64,000 nucleotides of DNA from JAUXJB01 sp965226855 (GCA_965226855.1 CBDDEE010000021.1:182554-246553); one strand, 5' to 3'; counted from the first letter of the stretch, positions 35,921 to 46,040 are shown. Notes: generated by a model not told the origin, from the sequence alone. Made by a program: numbers and translations.

Positions 35921-37591
35921 TCACTCAGGCTCCGCCTCCTGGTCTGTGGCTTCTTCCTTCCGCTCTCTAAAGAATTTGTCCAAGTAGAGGATCGCCCTTC
36001 TGATCGACCGATAGTCGTCTGGTGGGACTTCCACGTACTTGCCACGGTCATCGGAGGGAAGTAGCCCAAGGGGAGCCCTTGCCGTCGCAATAAGATCGAC
36101 GAAACAGCCAAAGTCCAGCTTGTACACGTCGTACCTGATCCCAGGCTGATCGTGCGTTGCGATGCCGCGCTTGAGGACGTGGAGTACGCGGGCATCGTAC
36201 AACGATTCGATCAGATCATTCTGGACGCTACTTTCGAGAAGGAACGCGCGAGCACGCCGATCTCCTATTACGCGGTCAATTATCCATTGGAGCAACTCGT
36301 GCGCGTTCTTGTTGGCTCGTATGGCCGTGTCTTTATCTCGTTGATACCAGTTGCGGGCTGCGACTCGGACATGGTCGATGGAGATACTGTCGTTGAGCGC
36401 TCTTTGCGCTGCGAGCGTGATTATGTTGATCGCATCTCTAGGCACGCCTTCTGATGCGCGTACATACTCCTCGAAAGCTGGAATCTGAGTAAACCCCTGT
36501 CTTACTAGCTCACGCGCCGAACTCGGTAGCTTTCTCGACTCCTGATCGTCTGGTAGGGCTACAGCAGAGTGATGGAAGAGTAGATCCCGAAAGAACTCCT
36601 TAGCCCGCTCAGCATCGTTGTCGAAGACCATAAAGTCATCGAGATTGACGTCCGCGGACGCATCTGCCCCCACCTCGATCCCGATGTAGTCTCCGCCGGT
36701 GGCAGGAAGCTGGAACTTGGAGCGTTGCTCAATGGCCGCGATCTTCAGCGTGACGCCGACCGTCGGCATTACAGACCTCCTGAGCAGATCCGCGAGATAC
36801 GGCTGGAGGTCAAGTGGAACACTGCTCCACTCGTCGAGGAGGATCCAGAGCCGGCCGGTCAGGAGGCTAGTGAGTTGTCGGAATGCTGCTCCTACGGATC
36901 CGAAATTCACGCGCAGCTGCTCCATTCCGGAGCGAGTTGTGCGATCCGTTGCATCTAGGCGTTCTTCCGTAGATCGCCGCGCCGTGACGCCGACCTTGGG
37001 AGCTGAGGAGAGCTTCGTATCAAGACCTACTTCAGATCCGGACGCCTGGCGTGAGCTCTTCGCGCTTTCCTGTTCCACTGGACCAACGACCCGGATCTGC
37101 GTGATCGCGTCTGCCAGAGCATCCAATGCGGGGCCGCCTTGCGAGAGGTTGGGAGCGTCTGGATGTTCTACGAAATAGGTGTAGAGCGCGTCGTGTACTG
37201 CTGCGAGCGTATCGACGAGCAGGCAGGTAGCCCGTTCCTGGATCTCGCGTGATGGATCGGAGTAGATTCCCGCGCTTGACCCGATGTTACGGAGGTCGAC
37301 GTAGGCCACGGTGTCGGACGCCGCCTCTCGGCGATCTTGGAGGTAGGTGAGGGCATGAGTCTTCCCTGTTCCCCGTCTTCCATATACGATTTGATGATCG
37401 TTGCCAGATAGGAGGGCGAACAACGGCCCAACATCCACGAACGTGCGAATGAGCTTCTCTCTGTCACTCGCTTCGGCGCGACGAGATAGACTCATAAAGG
37501 CTGTGTTGATGGGCGATGCCACTGCCCAGTCTTTATAGCGGCCGGATCGCCTTCTCCGCACTCTCCTCCACGCTGACCAAAGATTGCGCAT
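35921..37591 (-). CDS. P-loop AAA/STAND-like ATPase
   Basis: 556 aa (ATG 37591; GTG 37522, giving ASPINTAFMSLSRRAEAS, is an alternative). Walker A YGRRGTGKTHALTYL at about residues 69-83, an Arg/Glu-rich linker, Walker B GRLWILLDEWSSVPLDLQPY at about 246-265, a helical lid with GVPRDAINIITLAAQRAL, and a C-terminal winged-helix-like part (FLLESSVQNDLIESLYDARV). Overall similar to ORC/Cdc6- or STAND-type ATPases that often occur in defence or mobile loci. No effector domain is seen at either end. It ends at the SDR scrap. Intact frame, no clear ribosome site. Confidence 0.7.
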   Translation of the reverse strand: MRNLWSAWRRVRRRRSGRYKDWAVASPINTAFMSLSRRAEASDREKLIRTFVDVGPLFALLSGNDHQIVYGRRGTGKTHALTYLQDRREAASDTVAYVDLRNIGSSAGIYSDPSREIQERATCLLVDTLAAVHDALYTYFVEHPDAPNLSQGGPALDALADAITQIRVVGPVEQESAKSSRQASGSEVGLDTKLSSAPKVGVTARRSTEERLDATDRTTRSGMEQLRVNFGSVGAAFRQLTSLLTGRLWILLDEWSSVPLDLQPYLADLLRRSVMPTVGVTLKIAAIEQRSKFQLPATGGDYIGIEVGADASADVNLDDFMVFDNDAERAKEFFRDLLFHHSAVALPDDQESRKLPSSARELVRQGFTQIPAFEEYVRASEGVPRDAINIITLAAQRALNDSISIDHVRVAARNWYQRDKDTAIRANKNAHELLQWIIDRVIGDRRARAFLLESSVQNDLIESLYDARVLHVLKRGIATHDQPGIRYDVYKLDFGCFVDLIATARAPLGLLPSDDRGKYVEVPPDDYRSIRRAILYLDKFFRERKEEATDQEAEPE

Positions 37592-37599
37592 CGGAGCCC

Positions 37600-38120
37600 G
37601 CCGGTTGGTTTGGGAGGCCGGGGACTGACAGGGAGGGCACTCGATGGACCTCCCTCATGGACGCCGAGCCGTGCGGCTGCTCCCTGAGTGGTGCGTCAGA
37701 AGTGGACCCCAGCCGAAGGGATTACCCATCAGGTTACGACGGCGCCCCGTCGTAGCCGCTTTACATGCGTCCCCAAGTCCCTGTAATATCAACGAAAATC
37801 GGACTACGAGGGGGTATCCGGGTCGGATACCCCCTCCCCTCGCATGGTGCGAGGATCCGGCCCGGGCTTTCCTGTCTCTGGAGCTCGCCCCTGACCGTCT
37901 TGACGCTGGGACGCCTTCTCAACCGGCGTCCCAGCCGCGGTTCGTCGGAGCTGAGCTGCTTCAGAAGAGCCGTCATGTGATTCCCGTAGGCGATTCGATT
38001 CTTCGGATCCCATGCTCTCTGGATGCCTACCCAGCACGCGTTGTGACAACCTACTAGCGGAGTCACTTCGTTCGGGTCGGCGTACCAGATGCTCCGCCGC
38101 TCAGCCCCTTCGGGCACGGC
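37600..38120. other. unassigned stretch
   Basis: Open frames exist on both strands (minus 37761-38117 with NACWVGIQRAWDPKNRIAYG), but none matches a known family, and the two competing minus frames make coding doubtful. Confidence 0.3.
37810..37834. terminator. strong hairpin, terminator-like
   Basis: Perfect 10-bp stem GGGGGTATCC / GGATACCCCC with loop GGGTC. No T-tract follows, so a rho-independent terminator is only possible. Confidence 0.4.
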
Positions 38121-38640
38121 ATGCGGGACGTCGTTCCTGAGGGCGCTGTTTACGACTCAGAAGAGATGGAGGGAGCGGCTGGGACATCAAGAGCAGAAGC
38201 CAAGATGACGACCAGGACGATCTTGCGCGACTCACGCATCGGCTGTCTCCAACAGCCCAGCTCGTCTGCGGTGGAGCGATTCGCAAGTCTTTTGGCGGCG
38301 CTTTTACCGTCCGATTCGTGCACCAGGCGGCCCGATAGGACGACCACAACAGTGACTTGCGTTCTCAGATAGTTCACCCACTTAAGGAGAGTCTGAGCCT
38401 TGTCCTCGTCCTGTCCGATCAGCCCCACTTTCAGCGTCCTCCCAGACGAGCGCGCGCACGCGCCGCAGCGGAAGGGCCAGCCGATGGTTCTTCTCGTCGT
38501 GGCCCGGCACGAACGGCATCGGCAAGGCTACGCCGTGGTGAGGTACGGAATCGAAGTGAGCCGGCGCTTCTAGCGATCGCAGCGCGCGATCCTGAGCCGC
38601 AGAGAGAAGATCAAACGCTTGACGTTGGAACGAAGGAAAA
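38121..38640. other. gene stubs and family A motifs
   Basis: On the minus strand ATG at about 38241 gives MRESRKIVLVVILASAL, a signal-peptide-like stub, and ATG 38428 gives GLIGQDEDKAQTLLKWVNYL; both end after short distances at a TTTTACCGTCCGATTCGTG motif (38302-38320) or nearby. 38425-38450 has TTTCAGCGTCCTCCCAGACG. No complete gene. Confidence 0.35.
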
Positions 38641-38654
38641 AAGAGAATCTCCGC

Positions 38655-39125
38655 AACGCGGCCTAGCCGCAAATGGGAGCGAGAACCCTCTCTAAGAAAA
38701 TCGGCCCACCGGTCCCAGAAGATCTGCCGACGTACACTCGCCAGAAGAGCCTGTTCGACGAAGAGGAACCGGAACCGAGCTGCTTTCTGCGACTAGGTAA
38801 AAGATGTTGTGCCACGTAGTGCGGGGGTGGGATGAAAGCGCTGGAGAAATAATCCCCCTACCTAAAAGGGGGTGCCGCGCGCGCAGCCGCACGGGCCCTG
38901 CATGCCGCCTCGTTTCGCGCCTCGCGGCCGCCGGGTTTTCCCCCGTTTTGACCCAGGTCGCCACGGCCCCCTACCACCCGGGGCAGATCGGGCCTAAACC
39001 CAAGAATGCACACCCCTTCGGAAGAGAGGGCACAATCCCCCACCACTACATGTAGGGGTTGATCTTGTGCCACGTAGTGCCGCGTAGTGCCACGTAGTGC
39101 CAAATGGGGCCGGCTCGTGCCCCGA
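38655..39125. repeat. family A repeat, inverted partial copy
   Basis: The reverse complement of the central and left blocks: transposase-tail region (degraded, 38670-38800), CGCTGGAGAAATAATCCCCC, GAATGCACACCCCTTCGGAA, CTACATGTAGGGG and GTGCCACGTAGTGCCGCGTA units. 39126-39180 continues with the block also seen at 28640-28690. Confidence 0.85.
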
Positions 39126-39380
39126 TTTCCGCCTGGTGGAGGGCTCTTCGCTTTCGATCCGGCGCACGCTGACCCCCGAAGGCTGCAGGTGCGTCGGCGC
39201 TACGCGACGGCAGCCTGGTGGTTTTTGCAGGCGCCGGGGTGATGGCCAGGAAGATGCCCCGTCCGGCCGCGAGCCCCGGGGTCCTGTCCCACGGGGTGCC
39301 GCCTACGGCCGTCTTTATGCCGCGTTTTGCCACGTTTTCACGGTTCTTGTGCCACGAGGTGCCACGTAGTGCCGCCTAGT

Positions 39381-39535
39381 GCCAGTTACGGCCGTCTAAT
39401 GCCGCGGGGTGCCGACGTCGGCTTGTTTCCCGGGCTGTCAGCTTCCCCGCGCCTCGATTGCGCAAGACCCCGGGCTCGATGAGCGCGTCCGCCAAGAAGC
39501 GGACCGCCGGCACGACAACTCCATCGCTGTCAGAT
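39381..39535 (+). repeat. long direct repeat, copy 2
   Basis: Partner of 35335-35505. A shorter 39540-39625 block matches 6425-6515 inverted (CTCTCGCTCCCGAGTTTCCA). 39181-39380 is unassigned apart from GTGCCACGAGGTGCCACGTA units at its end. Confidence 0.8.
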
Positions 39536-39724
39536 GACAAATCCACGAACGGCGTCAAGCTCGTGCAGCGGTCACGTCACGCGAGACCGAACTCTCGCTC
39601 CCGAGTTTCCAGCAAGAAGATGACGTGACACCTGTATGATGGTATCCCCTTCTCGTTGGATCGACCGTCGCGAGAAGCCTCGACGTGGCGGCATATTAGA
39701 AGCAGAACCGAGTGAGGGACAGCA

Positions 39725-40209
39725 GTGACCAACGCGAGCGGAACTCCGATCCTGGCGCATCGCCCCGGTCAATCAGGAGACCGAGAAGCGCCTGGAGCAG
39801 CTGGAGGCAAGGGTCGGAGCGGAGACCCCGAGCGTGGAGGAGATCCTCGAGGCCTACGTGGCTCCGGTCCTGACTACCTGGCAGGATCAGCCCGACGTTC
39901 CCCGCCTCATCGGCCGGCTGTACGGAGAGCCCCACTCGCTGGTGCATCCGCTGCTCGAACGGGAGTTCGGCGACCTGAGCCGACGCTTTCTGGCGACCCT
40001 GATCCGGGCCCTCTGATCCCGAGGAGCTGAGCTGGCGCTTCCAGTTCACGATTGGTGCGATGGTTCACATGGTGACCGTCGAGGCTCCCGTCGAGCTGCT
40101 GCCCGGCGTGTCGCAGGCGGCTGAGCCACCCGCGCGGCTCCTGAAGCGGCTCGTGCGCTTTGCTGCGGCTGGATTGTGCGGGGACCCGACCCAGGCGACC
40201 GACTCATGA
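39725..40209 (+). pseudogene. TetR-family repressor with deleted DNA-binding domain
   Basis: GTG 39725 gives MTNASGTPILA, consistent with the very start of a TetR protein. The sequence then jumps, out of frame, to RIAPVNQETEKRLEQLE, EEILEAYVAPVLTTWQDQP and REFGDLSRRFLATLIRAL (ligand domain). A second shift near 40010 leads to ELSWRFQFTIGAMVHMVT and the end GDPTQATDS, TGA 40207-40209. The helix-turn-helix (about 50 codons) is deleted. The stop overlaps the next gene start as ATGA, so this was the first gene of the efflux operon and its repressor. Confidence 0.75.
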
Positions 40210-41369
40210 CGCTCTCGCCACGCCTGGCACCGCTCGCGATCCTGCTTGGTGGTGCACTGATCGCCGCCGCGCTCGTCCTGACGGCACCTCGGGTCGAGCC
40301 GCTAGCCCCGGAGCGCGTGGCGCCGCTCGTTCGGGCGCTCGAGATCGAGCCCCGTGCGCTCCAGCTCAGCGTGCACACACACGGCACTGTGGTCCCACGT
40401 ACGGAGAGCGACCTGGTGCCGGAGGTCTCCGCACGGGTCACCTGGATCTCGCCGGCGCTCGTGTCGGGAGGCTTCTTCGCGCAGGGCGAGCCCCTGCTGC
40501 GCCTGGACGCACGCGACTACCAGGCCGCGCTGGAGCAGGCGCGCGCGCGTCTGGCGCGAGCCGAGAGCGAAGAGCGTCGAGCAGCGAAGGATCTCGCACG
40601 CCAGCGCGGGCTCGCCGAGCGTCTGGTTTCGAGCGACGCCCAGCTCGACGACGCGGAGAATGATGCGCGGGTCGGCGAGGCCTCCGTGCGAGAGGCGAGG
40701 GCCGCGCTCTCCCGCGCTGAGCGAGACCTGGAGCGCACCGAGATTCCCGCCCCCTACGACGGCAGAGTCAGGAGCGAGAGCGTCGACGTCGGCCAGTTCG
40801 TCAGCCGCGGAGCGCCGGTGGCAACGCTTTACGCCGTCGACTACGCCGAAGTCCGCCTGCCCGTTCCCGATGAGGAGCTCGCATTCATAGAGCTGCCACT
40901 CCTCTACGTAGACGACCCTCGGCAAGAGGGACCGGAGGTGATCCTGCGAGCGCGCTTTGCCGGCGCGGAGCACGAGTGGCGGGGCCGCGTCGTGCGCACC
41001 GAGGGTGAGCTCGATCCCCGAAGCCGCATGGTGAACGTCGTGGCGCGCGTACCCAACCCCTACGCCCGCGACGGCGGACGCCCACCCCTCTCCGTAGGAC
41101 TCTTCGTCTCCGGCGAGATCCTGGGTGATTGGATCGAAGCCGCAATCATCCTGCCGCGAACGGCGTTGCGTGACGGCCGCAAGGTGTTCGTGATCGACGC
41201 GGAGGGGCGCCTTCGCTCGCGTCCCGTGGAAGTGCTGCGAGACGCCGGCGACGAAGTCGTCGTGAGCGGAGGGCTGGAGGCCGGCGAGGTCGTGTGCATC
41301 TCCACGCTGGAAGGCGCGATCGAGGGTATGCGCGTGCGGATCGCGGGGGAGACGGAGACGCCGTCGTGA
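40206..41369 (+). CDS. RND efflux periplasmic adaptor (membrane fusion protein)
   Basis: 387 aa. N-terminal membrane anchor (LAPLAILLGGALIAAALVLT), then lipoyl half VVPRTESDLVPEVSARVTWI with VSGGFFAQGEPLLRLDARDY, an alpha-hairpin with Arg/Glu/Ala heptads (about residues 105-175), the second lipoyl half PAPYDGRVRSESVDVGQFVS, a beta-barrel domain and a membrane-proximal domain ending before the Thr-Pro-Ser C-terminus. It links the RND pump to an outer-membrane channel, which is not encoded here. Overlaps both neighbours by 4 bp (ATGA and GTGA). Confidence 0.92.
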   Translation: MTLSPRLAPLAILLGGALIAAALVLTAPRVEPLAPERVAPLVRALEIEPRALQLSVHTHGTVVPRTESDLVPEVSARVTWISPALVSGGFFAQGEPLLRLDARDYQAALEQARARLARAESEERRAAKDLARQRGLAERLVSSDAQLDDAENDARVGEASVREARAALSRAERDLERTEIPAPYDGRVRSESVDVGQFVSRGAPVATLYAVDYAEVRLPVPDEELAFIELPLLYVDDPRQEGPEVILRARFAGAEHEWRGRVVRTEGELDPRSRMVNVVARVPNPYARDGGRPPLSVGLFVSGEILGDWIEAAIILPRTALRDGRKVFVIDAEGRLRSRPVEVLRDAGDEVVVSGGLEAGEVVCISTLEGAIEGMRVRIAGETETPS

Positions 41370-44300
41370 GGCGCGCCATCGCGTGGTTCGCCGAGAACCA
41401 CATCGCGGCCAACCTGATGATGGCTCTCATGATCCTGGCCGGGCTGGCAAGCCTGCCGAGGACTCCGCAGAAGACCTTCCCCGACGTCGAGATCAGCATG
41501 ATCTCGATCACCGTTCCCTATCTGGGAGCGGCACCCGAGGAGGTGGAGGAGGGCGTCTGCATCCGGATCGAGGAGGAGATCGACGGGGTCGAGAGCATCG
41601 AGCGCGTGCGCTCGGTCGCGGCCGAGGGCGTCTGCAGCGTCACGGTGGAGCTGTTCGACGATGCGGACGAGGCAGTCGCGCTGGACGACGTGAAGAACCG
41701 CATCGATGCGATCGACACGTTCCCCGAGGAGACCGAAAAGCCCGTGCTGTCGCTGGTCACGCAGAAGTACTCGGTGCTCGAGATCGCGGTCACGGGTCCC
41801 CCGGACGAGCGCACCCTCAAGGTCATCGGCCAGCGCGTTCGCGACGAGATCGCGGCGCTGCCCGGCATCACCCAGGTCGAGCTCGCGAACACGCGCCCGT
41901 ACGAGATCTCGATCGAGGTCTCGGAGGAGTCGCTGCGCCGTCACGAGCTCAGCTTCGACCAGGTCGCGAACGCCGTCAGGCGCTCCTCCGTCGACCTCCC
42001 GGGCGGCTCGATCAAGACCGCCGAAGGCGAGATCCTCCTGCGCACGAAGGGCCAGGCCTACAGCGGGCCGGAGTTCGAGCAGCTCGTGGTGCTGACGCGC
42101 AACGACGGCACGCGCGTGCTGCTGCGAGACGTGGCCACGGTGGTCGACGGCTTCGAGGAGACCGACCAGTGGGTGCGCTACGAGGGGCGACCCGCGGCGA
42201 TCATTCGCGTCTTCCGGGTGGGCAGTCAGGATGCCCTCGAGATCGTCGCCACAGCGCGGGACTACGTCACAAAGGCGCGGAGCCGCCTGCCCGAGGGCGT
42301 CGAGCTCATGATCTGGAGCGATACGTCCAAGATGCTGCGCGGGCGCCTCGACACCCTGCTGGGAAGCGCGCGCCTCGGCTTCCTGCTGGTCCTTCTCGTA
42401 CTCGCGCTGTTCCTCCGGCCGCGCCTGTCGTTCTGGGTGAGCGTTGGTGTGCCGGTCTCGTTCCTGGGCGCACTTGCACTGTTCCCCGCGTTCGGAATGT
42501 CGATCGACGCGATTACGATCTTCGCGCTCATCCTGGTGCTGGGAATTCTCGTCGACGACGCGATCGTGATCGGCGAGAACGTGCACACTCATCAGCAGCG
42601 GGGAGGCAACTTGCTGCGGGACTCGATTCGGGGTGCGCAGGAGATGTCTGTCCCGGTGATCTTCGGTGTGCTGACCACGATGACCGCGTTCATACCGTTC
42701 CTGCTCTCACCGGGGACCATGGGACAGCTCATGAGCATCCTGGCGATCGTCGTGATCAGCTGCCTCGCCTTCTCAGTGATTGAGTCCCAGCTCGTGCTTC
42801 CGGCGCACCTGGGACACCGGCACGCGACACGCCCGGCCGCGGAGGTGACGCTGATGGTCCTGCCCATCTTCGCGCTCGCGCTCTCCGTGCTTGTCTCTGA
42901 GCTCCGGAGCTACCTGGCGCTCCTGGTGCTGGCCGTGGCGACACTCCTCGCCCTGCACCGTGCGGGAAGACTCGACCGCCCCGCCGCTGCCTTGCTCGAA
43001 TGGCAAGCCGGCTTCGCGCGCACGCTCGAGCACTTTACTCGGCACACCTTCCGCCAGCGCGTCGAGCAGGCCCTTGCATGGCGCTACACGACGATTTCGA
43101 TCGCGGTCGCGCTCCTGCTCATCGCGCTCGGAGCCCTGGCCGGGGGCCGCCTGCCGTTCTCGTTCTTCCCCCCGCTCGACGGCGACAGGGTGATCGCACG
43201 CCTGACGATGCCGCTCGGGACTCCAGCCGAGGTGACCGAGGCCGCCGTGGACCTGCTGGAGCGCAGCGCTGCGGAGCTGCGCGCCGAGCTCGACCGCGAC
43301 TACGCCGCGAACGGCCAGAGCCTCGTCCTGCACTCGCTCTCGGCCGTCGGAGGACATCCCGTCGGGGAGTCCGAGTTTGGCCCACCCACGCGGATCACTG
43401 GGGGCCCAGCCGGTTCGGGCGGACACCTCGGAGAGGTGACGATCGAGCTCATTCCATCCCAGCAGCGGGCCGTAAGCACACCTGCGGTTGCCCAGCGATG
43501 GCGCGAGCTCACGGATCCGATTCCCGACGCAGTCCAGCTCCAGTTCGACTCGTCCATGGTGACCATGGGCAAGGCGATCGACATTCAGCTGCAGGGCCGC
43601 GACATCGACGAGCTGCGCGAGGCGGCGACGCGCGTTCGCGCTGAGCTCGCCGAGTATCCTGGCGTGACGGACATCGCGGACTCGTTCCGCGCCGGCAAGC
43701 AGGAACTCAAACTCCACATCCTGCCATCTGGCGAGGCGCTGGGGCTCACGCTGAACGACCTGGCACGCCAGGTGCGACATGCCTTTTACGGCGAGGAGGC
43801 CCAGCGCATCCAGCGCGGCCGCGATGACGTGCGCGTGATGGTCCGCTACACCGAAGCAGAGCGGCGCTCGCTCGGGAGCCTCGCGAGCATGCGGATCCGC
43901 ACGCCCGACGGCTCCGAGGTCCCCTTCGCCTCGGTAGCGCGCGCCGAGCTCGGGCGGGGCTTCTCCTCGATCCAGCGTGCGGATCGGCAGCGCGTGGTGA
44001 ACGTGACCGCAGACGTGGACCGCACGCAGACCACTTCGGGCCAGGTCCTGGCGAGCCTCGCCGCCGGCAGCCTCGGCGAGCTCGCTGGGGACTATCCCGA
44101 CCTGAGCTACCACCTCGAAGGGGAGCAGAGGGAGCAGAGCGAGGCGATCGGTGGCCTGCTGCCGCTGTTAGGTGTCGCCCTGTTCGCCATCTACGCGCTC
44201 CTCGCCATTCCGCTGCGCTCGTACACCCAGCCTCTCATCATCATGAGCGTGATCCCCTTCGCCCTGGTGGGCGCGATCGCTGGCCACCTGCTGATGGGCT

Positions 44301-44710
44301 TCCTCGGCCTGGTCAACGGCCTGAGCTTCATGTCCGTCATGGGCTTCATCGCCGCGTCAGGAGTGGTGGTGAACTCGAGCCTGGTGCTGATCCACTCCGT
44401 GAACGCGCGGCGCGCCGAGGGGGTAGGGATTCACGACGCGGTCCGCGATGCGAGCATCGCGCGCTTCCGTCCGATCGTGCTGACTTCGCTCACGACCTTC
44501 GTCGGGCTCACGCCGCTCATGCTGAACCGCAGCGTAGAGGCCGTGTCCATGGTGCCCATGGCCGTGTCGCTCGCGTTCGGCGTGCTGCTCGCGACGTTCG
44601 TGACGCTGTTCGTGGTTCCGAGCGGCTACCTGATCGTCGAGGATCTCAAGGGCTTGCGCCGCGCGGACCCCGACGTCGCCCTGGTGCCGCACTCGAAGCA
44701 GGTCGCGTAG
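41366..44710 (+). CDS. RND efflux transporter permease
   Basis: 1114 aa from GTG 41366 (GTGA overlap with the adaptor stop). HAE-type RND inner-membrane proton antiporter: TM1 WFAENHIAANLMMALMILAG, porter loops with SISVPYLGA-like pattern (ISITVPYLGAAPEEVEEGVC), TM2-6 including GILVDDAIVIGENVH (the Asp pair used for proton transfer), a second porter half with MTMPLGTPAEVTEAAVDLLE-type sequence, and TM8-12 ending LFVVPSGYLIVEDLKG. Complete. Substrates are unknown. With the repressor gene broken, expression may be constitutive. Confidence 0.93.
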   Translation: MRRAIAWFAENHIAANLMMALMILAGLASLPRTPQKTFPDVEISMISITVPYLGAAPEEVEEGVCIRIEEEIDGVESIERVRSVAAEGVCSVTVELFDDADEAVALDDVKNRIDAIDTFPEETEKPVLSLVTQKYSVLEIAVTGPPDERTLKVIGQRVRDEIAALPGITQVELANTRPYEISIEVSEESLRRHELSFDQVANAVRRSSVDLPGGSIKTAEGEILLRTKGQAYSGPEFEQLVVLTRNDGTRVLLRDVATVVDGFEETDQWVRYEGRPAAIIRVFRVGSQDALEIVATARDYVTKARSRLPEGVELMIWSDTSKMLRGRLDTLLGSARLGFLLVLLVLALFLRPRLSFWVSVGVPVSFLGALALFPAFGMSIDAITIFALILVLGILVDDAIVIGENVHTHQQRGGNLLRDSIRGAQEMSVPVIFGVLTTMTAFIPFLLSPGTMGQLMSILAIVVISCLAFSVIESQLVLPAHLGHRHATRPAAEVTLMVLPIFALALSVLVSELRSYLALLVLAVATLLALHRAGRLDRPAAALLEWQAGFARTLEHFTRHTFRQRVEQALAWRYTTISIAVALLLIALGALAGGRLPFSFFPPLDGDRVIARLTMPLGTPAEVTEAAVDLLERSAAELRAELDRDYAANGQSLVLHSLSAVGGHPVGESEFGPPTRITGGPAGSGGHLGEVTIELIPSQQRAVSTPAVAQRWRELTDPIPDAVQLQFDSSMVTMGKAIDIQLQGRDIDELREAATRVRAELAEYPGVTDIADSFRAGKQELKLHILPSGEALGLTLNDLARQVRHAFYGEEAQRIQRGRDDVRVMVRYTEAERRSLGSLASMRIRTPDGSEVPFASVARAELGRGFSSIQRADRQRVVNVTADVDRTQTTSGQVLASLAAGSLGELAGDYPDLSYHLEGEQREQSEAIGGLLPLLGVALFAIYALLAIPLRSYTQPLIIMSVIPFALVGAIAGHLLMGFLGLVNGLSFMSVMGFIAASGVVVNSSLVLIHSVNARRAEGVGIHDAVRDASIARFRPIVLTSLTTFVGLTPLMLNRSVEAVSMVPMAVSLAFGVLLATFVTLFVVPSGYLIVEDLKGLRRADPDVALVPHSKQVA

Positions 44711-44769
44711 CAGACCCGCGACTGAGTCTCGCCCTCGCTACGACCAAGGCTCGACCAGGATCTTCGCCT

Positions 44770-44830
44770 GCTTCTCGGCGCTCCCCCCGGAAATCGAGAG
44801 ACGAGACCGGGAGCGACAATGCGGCTCTTT
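44770..44830. repeat. family B core fragment
   Basis: CTCCCCCCGGAAATCGAGAG and ACGAGACCGGGAGCGACAAT. Just upstream (44738-44779) the minus strand reads AEKQAKILVEPW and stop, a tiny C-terminal scrap of an alcohol dehydrogenase-like protein. Confidence 0.65.
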
Positions 44831-44930
44831 CCCTCGACCCCCGCCGGCAGCGCACTTGCAGGGTGTCCCGCTCAGGCCAGCGAATCTGCGGCGGCGGCTC
44901 GGGCCAATGCAGCAGCTTCCCGTCCATTAT

Positions 44931-45885
44931 CTGGGAGGACGCTGAAAATGTCCCATTTCGGACGATGAAAGGGTCCCCAAAACGGGCCAAAATCGGGGCA
45001 CGAGCCGGCCCCATTTGGCACTACGCGGCACTACGTGGCACTACGTGGCACAAGATCAACCCCTACATGTAGTGGTGGGGGGTTGTGCCCTCTCTTCCGA
45101 AGGGGTGTGCATTCTTGGGTTTAGGCCCGATCTGCACCGGGTGCAGGGGGCCGTGGCGACCTGGGTCAAAACGGGGGAAAACCCGGCGGCCGCGAGGCGC
45201 GCAGGAGGGAAACGAGGCGGCATGCAGGGCCCGTGCGGCTGCGCGCGCGGCACCCCCTTTTAGGTAGGGGGATTATTTCTCCAGCGCTTTCATCCCACCC
45301 CCGCACTACGTGGCACTACATCTTTTACCTAGTCGCAGAAGCAGCTCGGTTCTCGCTCCCATTTGCGGCACGTGGTACCGCCTGGCCGCCGGCGGCATGT
45401 CTGGGAGGACGCTGAAAATGTCCCTAATCGGACGGTGAAAGTATCCCTAAAAACGCGCGCAAAACTGCAAAAAACGGCGCGCGAGCCCGGCACCAGGCGG
45501 CCGATAGTGGCACTTAGCGGCACCTCGCACGGTCACGGCCTTCAGCCGTCACGCCTTCTTCCGGACGGAACGTGGGGGGGCAGCGTGCGCCGGATCGAAA
45601 GCGAAGAGCCCTCCACCAGGCGAAAATCGGGGCACGAGCCGGCCCCATTTGGCACTACGTGGCACTACGCGGCACTACGTGGCACAAGATCAACCCCTAC
45701 ATGTAGTGGTGGGGGGTTGTGCCCTCTCTTCCGAAGGGGTGTGCATTCTTGGGTTTAGGCCCGATCTGCACCGGGTGCAGGGGGCCGTGGCGACCTGGGT
45801 CAAAACGGGGGAAAACCCGGCGGCCGCGAGGCGCGCAGGAGGGAAACGAGGCGGCATGCAGGGCCCGTGCGGCTGCCTTGCTTGT
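44931..45885. repeat. two family A partial copies in tandem
   Basis: 44931-45365 runs from GGGAGGACGCTGAAAATGTC through the tandem units to the ATCTTTTACCTAGTCGCAGA block. 45400-45500 has a variant motif pair; 45555-45625 the GGATCGAAAGCGAAGAGCCC block; 45626-45885 a second copy up to ATGCAGGGCCCGTGCGGCTG. Confidence 0.8.
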
Positions 45886-45924
45886 CTTAGTTAGCTTTCG
45901 ATGCCCCTCGTTCTGTGCCCAGGG

Positions 45925-46040
45925 GCGCTTCCCCCCCCACCACTACATATGGGGGTCAGGGCTCCAGTTTCGGCCCGTGCCACCCGGAACTGAGATTCAT
46001 TCTCAATCGACCGTCCGATCGTGTCCACTTTCGCGTCCGC
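45925..46040. repeat. repeat D (inverted partner of 6645-6760)
   Basis: CCACCACTACATATGGGGGT, GGGCTCCAGTTTCGGCCCGT and TCTCAATCGACCGTCCGATC are the reverse complement of 6645-6760. Confidence 0.8.

Noticed and set aside
35617..36195. 192-aa ORF as a full SDR gene
   Set aside because: Only the middle third resembles SDR; the rest is antisense of the ATPase end or junction sequence.
41060..42592. 510-aa minus ORF inside the RND pump
   Set aside because: Antisense shadow, Asp/Arg/His-rich; the plus-strand pump is unambiguous.
42773..44113. 446-aa minus ORF in the RND pump
   Set aside because: Antisense shadow for the same reason.
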